DNA from: Gemmatimonadota bacterium
GTDB lineage: Bacteria > Gemmatimonadota > Gemmatimonadetes > Longimicrobiales > Longimicrobiaceae
Reading direction: 5' to 3'
DNA length: 8,333 nucleotides
Assembly (NCBI GenBank): GCA_019240375.1
Contig: JAFAYN010000353.1
Location: forward strand, 1-8,333
Shown here: positions 6,212 through 8,333 of the stretch, one piece after another
Numbering within the stretch: the stretch's first letter is position 1
Layout of the letters: each line of letters starts with the position of its first letter
Translations under genes and position numbers: made by a program
The notes under the pieces: generated by a model
Told to the model about the DNA's origin: nothing
Seen by the model: the letters and a program-made list of their open reading frames with translations, nothing else
The model's database searches: none

Positions 6212-7276
6212 ATGCCCTTCACACACCGGATCGCGCTCGCGATCGGAGCGCTGCTGCTCGCTGGCGCGTCCACCCTGCACGCCCAGGTCCCCGACTCGAT
6301 GCTGGTGCTGCGCAACAACGAGAACGGCCTGGTCTTCTTCGTCCGCAAGGACGGGGGGCTCGCCTCGCGCGGCGACGACTTCGTGGGCCCGATCCCGATG
6401 GAGGGGACGGGGACCCGGCTGATGTGGTACCCGGGGAAGGGGGCCTTCCGCGCCGGCCGGGTGAACGGGACGCAGTGGAACGATCCCAACGTCGGCATGT
6501 ACTCCGTCGCCCTGGGCTTCAATACCCGGGCGAACGGCGACAACACCTTCGCGGCCGGTCCCGGGAGCACGGCGTCCCAGGGCTCGGCGGTCGCCATCGG
6601 GGAGAACAACACCTCCAACTCGTACGCGTCGGTCACGCTCGGCTACCACGCGCACAGCAACGCGAAGCCGGGGAGCTTCGTCTTCGGCGACTTCTCTACT
6701 CCGGACTCCATCCGCTCCGCCGCCAACAACCAGGCCACCTTCCGGGTTGCGGGCGGGTTCCGGATCTACACCAACGCCAACCTCCTGTCGGGGGTGACGA
6801 TCGCGGCCAACGGGAGCAGCTGGGACGTGGTCTCGGACCGGAGGCGCAAGGAGAACTTCCTGGTGCTGGACGGCGAGGACCTGCTGCGGCGGTTGAGCGG
6901 CCTCCCCGTCACGAGCTGGAACTACATCGCCCAGGGGCGCTCGACCCGCCACGTCGGCCCGATGGCGCAGGACTGGTACCGCGCGTTCGGCTTCAACGGC
7001 GACTCGCTCACCATCAACTCGGGCGACTTCGACGGGGTGAACCTGGCCGCCATCCAGGCGCTGGAAAAGCGCACCACCACGGAACAGGCGCGGATCGCCA
7101 CGCTGGAGCAGGAAAACGCCGATCTCCGCAGGGGGAACCAGGCGCTCCGCCGGGAGCAGACCGCCCAGTCCGCGAGGATCGAGGAGCTGGAGGCCCGCCT
7201 CGCCCGGATCGAGGCGGCGCTGGGCACCGCGGGCCGGCCGAAGCAGGCGGCCTCCTCCGCGCCGGAGCGGAAGTAG
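6212..7276 (+). CDS. Secreted YadA-head / Peptidase_S74 (intramolecular chaperone) protein with C-terminal coiled coil
   Basis: 354 residues. ATG 6212 is chosen because it starts a clean signal peptide (hydrophobic core 8-18, likely cut after LHA, residue 24); the frame is open 57 codons further up, but that extension is Arg/Pro-rich without a signal. Residues 98-159 contain five short strands ending in glycine, VALG, FAAG, VAIG, VTLG and FVFG, with glycines at 102, 116, 130, 144 and 159: the 14-residue repeat of trimeric YadA-type heads. Residues about 205-285 form a Peptidase_S74 domain with SDRRRKEN; S208 and K213 have the Ser-Lys spacing of the self-cleaving dyad, and RHVGPMAQDW (246-255) is the next conserved block. 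Residues about 281-338 are a heptad-rich coiled coil. In phage tailspikes this domain trimerises the upstream shaft and is then released. No other phage gene is nearby, so this is probably a cellular surface or secreted fibre. Ligand unknown. Confidence 0.82.
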   Translation: MPFTHRIALAIGALLLAGASTLHAQVPDSMLVLRNNENGLVFFVRKDGGLASRGDDFVGPIPMEGTGTRLMWYPGKGAFRAGRVNGTQWNDPNVGMYSVALGFNTRANGDNTFAAGPGSTASQGSAVAIGENNTSNSYASVTLGYHAHSNAKPGSFVFGDFSTPDSIRSAANNQATFRVAGGFRIYTNANLLSGVTIAANGSSWDVVSDRRRKENFLVLDGEDLLRRLSGLPVTSWNYIAQGRSTRHVGPMAQDWYRAFGFNGDSLTINSGDFDGVNLAAIQALEKRTTTEQARIATLEQENADLRRGNQALRREQTAQSARIEELEARLARIEAALGTAGRPKQAASSAPERK

Positions 7277-7305
7277 CCGCGTACGGCGACGAGCCAGGAT
7301 GCACG

Positions 7306-7342
7306 AAGGCCGGGACCTCCTCCGAGATCCCGGCCTTTCTCG
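7306..7342 (+). terminator. Intrinsic terminator after the S74 gene
   Basis: AAGGCCGGGA (7306-7315) pairs perfectly with TCCCGGCCTT (7328-7337), with a further CTC/GAG pairing inside the loop. It is followed by TTTCTCGTGTCGTT, a moderate T-rich tail. It begins 29 bp after the stop codon. Confidence 0.8.
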
Positions 7343-7354
7343 TGTCGTTGGCGG

Positions 7355-7406
7355 GCCCCCCCTCCCCCACAGCTTGCCCACTCGATCCCCCACGAGTGGG
7401 GAGGGG
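7355..7406. repeat. REP-like C/G-rich palindrome, copy 1
   Basis: CCCACTCG (7377-7384) pairs perfectly with CGAGTGGG (7393-7400) around an 8-base loop. A C-tract with one T (7355-7369) can pair with GGGGAGGGG (7398-7406) as an alternative or outer stem. It lies in the convergent gap between the S74 gene and mutS and resembles copy 2 in its CCCC...GTGGG(G)AGGGG core. Confidence 0.5.
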
Positions 7407-7431
7407 AGCACGACGACATTCGTGTGTCTTC

Positions 7432-7485
7432 AACCCCTCGCCCCTTGTGGGAGAGGGGTGGCGCGAAGCGCCGGGGAGAGGGGTT
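7432..7485. repeat. REP-like C/G-rich palindrome, copy 2, abutting the mutS stop
   Basis: The outer arms AACCCCTCGCCCC (7432-7444) and GGGGAGAGGGGTT (7473-7485) pair at 12 of 13 positions. Inside is a perfect GGCGC-GAA-GCGCC hairpin (7460-7472). The last base is the first base (plus-strand sense) of the mutS stop codon, so the element may double as the mutS 3' end structure. The form is like interspersed extragenic palindromes seen in many GC-rich soil bacteria. Confidence 0.6.
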
Positions 7486-8333
7486 CACCCCAACTCCGTT
7501 CGAAGCTCCGCCAGCAGCGTCAGCGCGTCCATCGGGGTGAGCCGGTTCGGGTCGGTCGCGCGGATCCGCTCCGCCACCCGGCTCGCCGGCCCGTCCACCG
7601 ACGCGGGCTGCACCGGGGCCACCGCCCTCGCCGCGGCGGCCGCGGTCGCGGCTTCCGCCACCGGGAGGTGCTCGATGGCGCGGCTCTCCACCGAGCGGGA
7701 GCCTTCCAGCGTCTGCAGGATGTCGCGGGCGCGCGAGATCACCGGCGCGGGGATCCCAGCCATCCGCGCCACCTCGATTCCGTAGGAGCGGTCCGCGCCC
7801 CCGGGGACCAGCCGGTGCAGGAAGACGATCCGGTCCCCCTCCTCGCGCGCGGCGACGTTGAAGTTGACCACCCCCGGGAGCAGCTCGGCGAGCTGCGTCA
7901 GCTCGTGGTAGTGGGTGGCGAAGATGGTCTTCGCCTCCATCTCCCCGTGCAGGTGCTCGGTGATGGCCCAGGCCAGGCTCACGCCGTCCCAGGTCGCGGT
8001 GCCGCGCCCCACCTCGTCCATCAGCACCAGCGAGCGCCGGGTGCCCCCGTTCAGGATGGTGGCGCACTCGCTGGCCTCCACCATGAAGGTGCTCTGCCCG
8101 CGCACCAGGTTGTCGGAGGCGCCCACGCGGGTGAAGATCCGGTCCGACACCCCCAGCGACGCCGCGTCGGCGGGGACGAAGGCCCCCACCTGCGCCAGGA
8201 GCTGGATCAGCCCCACCATGCGCAGCAGCGTGGACTTGCCGGCCATGTTGGGACCGGTGAGGATCATGGTCCGCGACTCCTCGTCCAGCGCCACGTCGTT
8301 GGGGATGTACTGGTCGAAGGGGATCATCGTTTC
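7485..8333 (-). CDS. mutS: DNA mismatch repair protein MutS, C-terminal part (5' end beyond window)
   Basis: 282 codons are visible and the frame is open to the window edge; full MutS is about 850-900 residues, so the mismatch-binding, connector, core and clamp domains lie outside. MutS recognises base mismatches and, with ATP and MutL, starts strand repair. Seen (numbered from the edge): Walker [10 protein letters not shown] (27-35), the MutS signature [13 protein letters not shown] (71-83), Walker [12 protein letters not shown] (102-112, D106 and E107), and the ATHYHEL motif with H141. GRGTATWDG replaces the more common GRGTSTYDG, a conservative change. The helix-turn-helix part around 180-210 is followed by an Ala-rich linker (about 225-245) and the conserved final helix [16 protein letters not shown], as in MutS1. 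The first visible Met (8327) is internal, inside the ATPase domain. It is convergent with the S74 gene. Confidence 0.96.
   Translation of the reverse strand, partial: ETMIPFDQYIPNDVALDEESRTMILTGPNMAGKSTLLRMVGLIQLLAQVGAFVPADAASLGVSDRIFTRVGASDNLVRGQSTFMVEASECATILNGGTRRSLVLMDEVGRGTATWDGVSLAWAITEHLHGEMEAKTIFATHYHELTQLAELLPGVVNFNVAAREEGDRIVFLHRLVPGGADRSYGIEVARMAGIPAPVISRARDILQTLEGSRSVESRAIEHLPVAEAATAAAAARAVAPVQPASVDGPASRVAERIRATDPNRLTPMDALTLLAELRTELG

Noticed and set aside
6212..7276. Prophage tail-fibre remnant, from the S74 domain
   Set aside because: No other phage gene, att site or tRNA is visible, and the protein has its own Sec signal peptide and an intact frame.
7351..7485. CRISPR array, from the repeated C/G blocks
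   Set aside because: Only two imperfect palindromes with no regular spacers or uniform repeat length.

Overview
The window is GC-rich bacterial chromosomal DNA with tightly packed genes and strong G/C third-position bias. It encodes a lipobox lipoprotein, a secreted S74/YadA-head protein and a canonical MutS. This fits a GC-rich Gram-negative soil-type bacterium. Gemmatimonadota (Longimicrobium-like) is my best guess, but it rests on general resemblance only; there is no rRNA or other taxonomic marker here.

Left block (1-4640, all + strand): this looks like the downstream end of a non-ribosomal peptide or similar natural-product locus. It holds the 3' part of an Fe(II)/2-oxoglutarate-dependent amino-acid beta-hydroxylase of the VioC/AsnO type, then a complete SyrD/PvdE-type cyclic-peptide ABC exporter, then a 632-residue SAM-methyltransferase-like protein with an unusually large insertion. 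The likely logic is that the hydroxylase makes or modifies a non-proteinogenic residue, the methyltransferase-like protein tailors something, and the exporter moves the product or its precursor across the inner membrane. The block ends in a perfect 16-bp hairpin just after the third gene. No NRPS module is visible, so the assignment to a biosynthetic cluster is an inference.

Middle block (4641-7340): a 317-bp hairpin-rich gap is followed by two divergent genes for exported proteins. On the minus strand is a lipoprotein of the DNA/RNA non-specific endonuclease (NucA/Serratia) family. On the plus strand is a signal-peptide protein with YadA-like head repeats, a Peptidase_S74 self-cleaving chaperone domain and a C-terminal coiled coil. 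They share a 375-bp intergenic region.

Right block (7341-8333): a short convergent gap with two C/G-rich REP-like palindromes, then the 3' part of mutS on the minus strand, a housekeeping mismatch-repair gene that marks return to core genome.

The most unusual item is the methyltransferase-like protein at 2686-4584. Its SAM-binding motif I and motif II are about 140 residues apart, and the intervening piece resembles the XdhC/CoxI N-terminal domain by eye.
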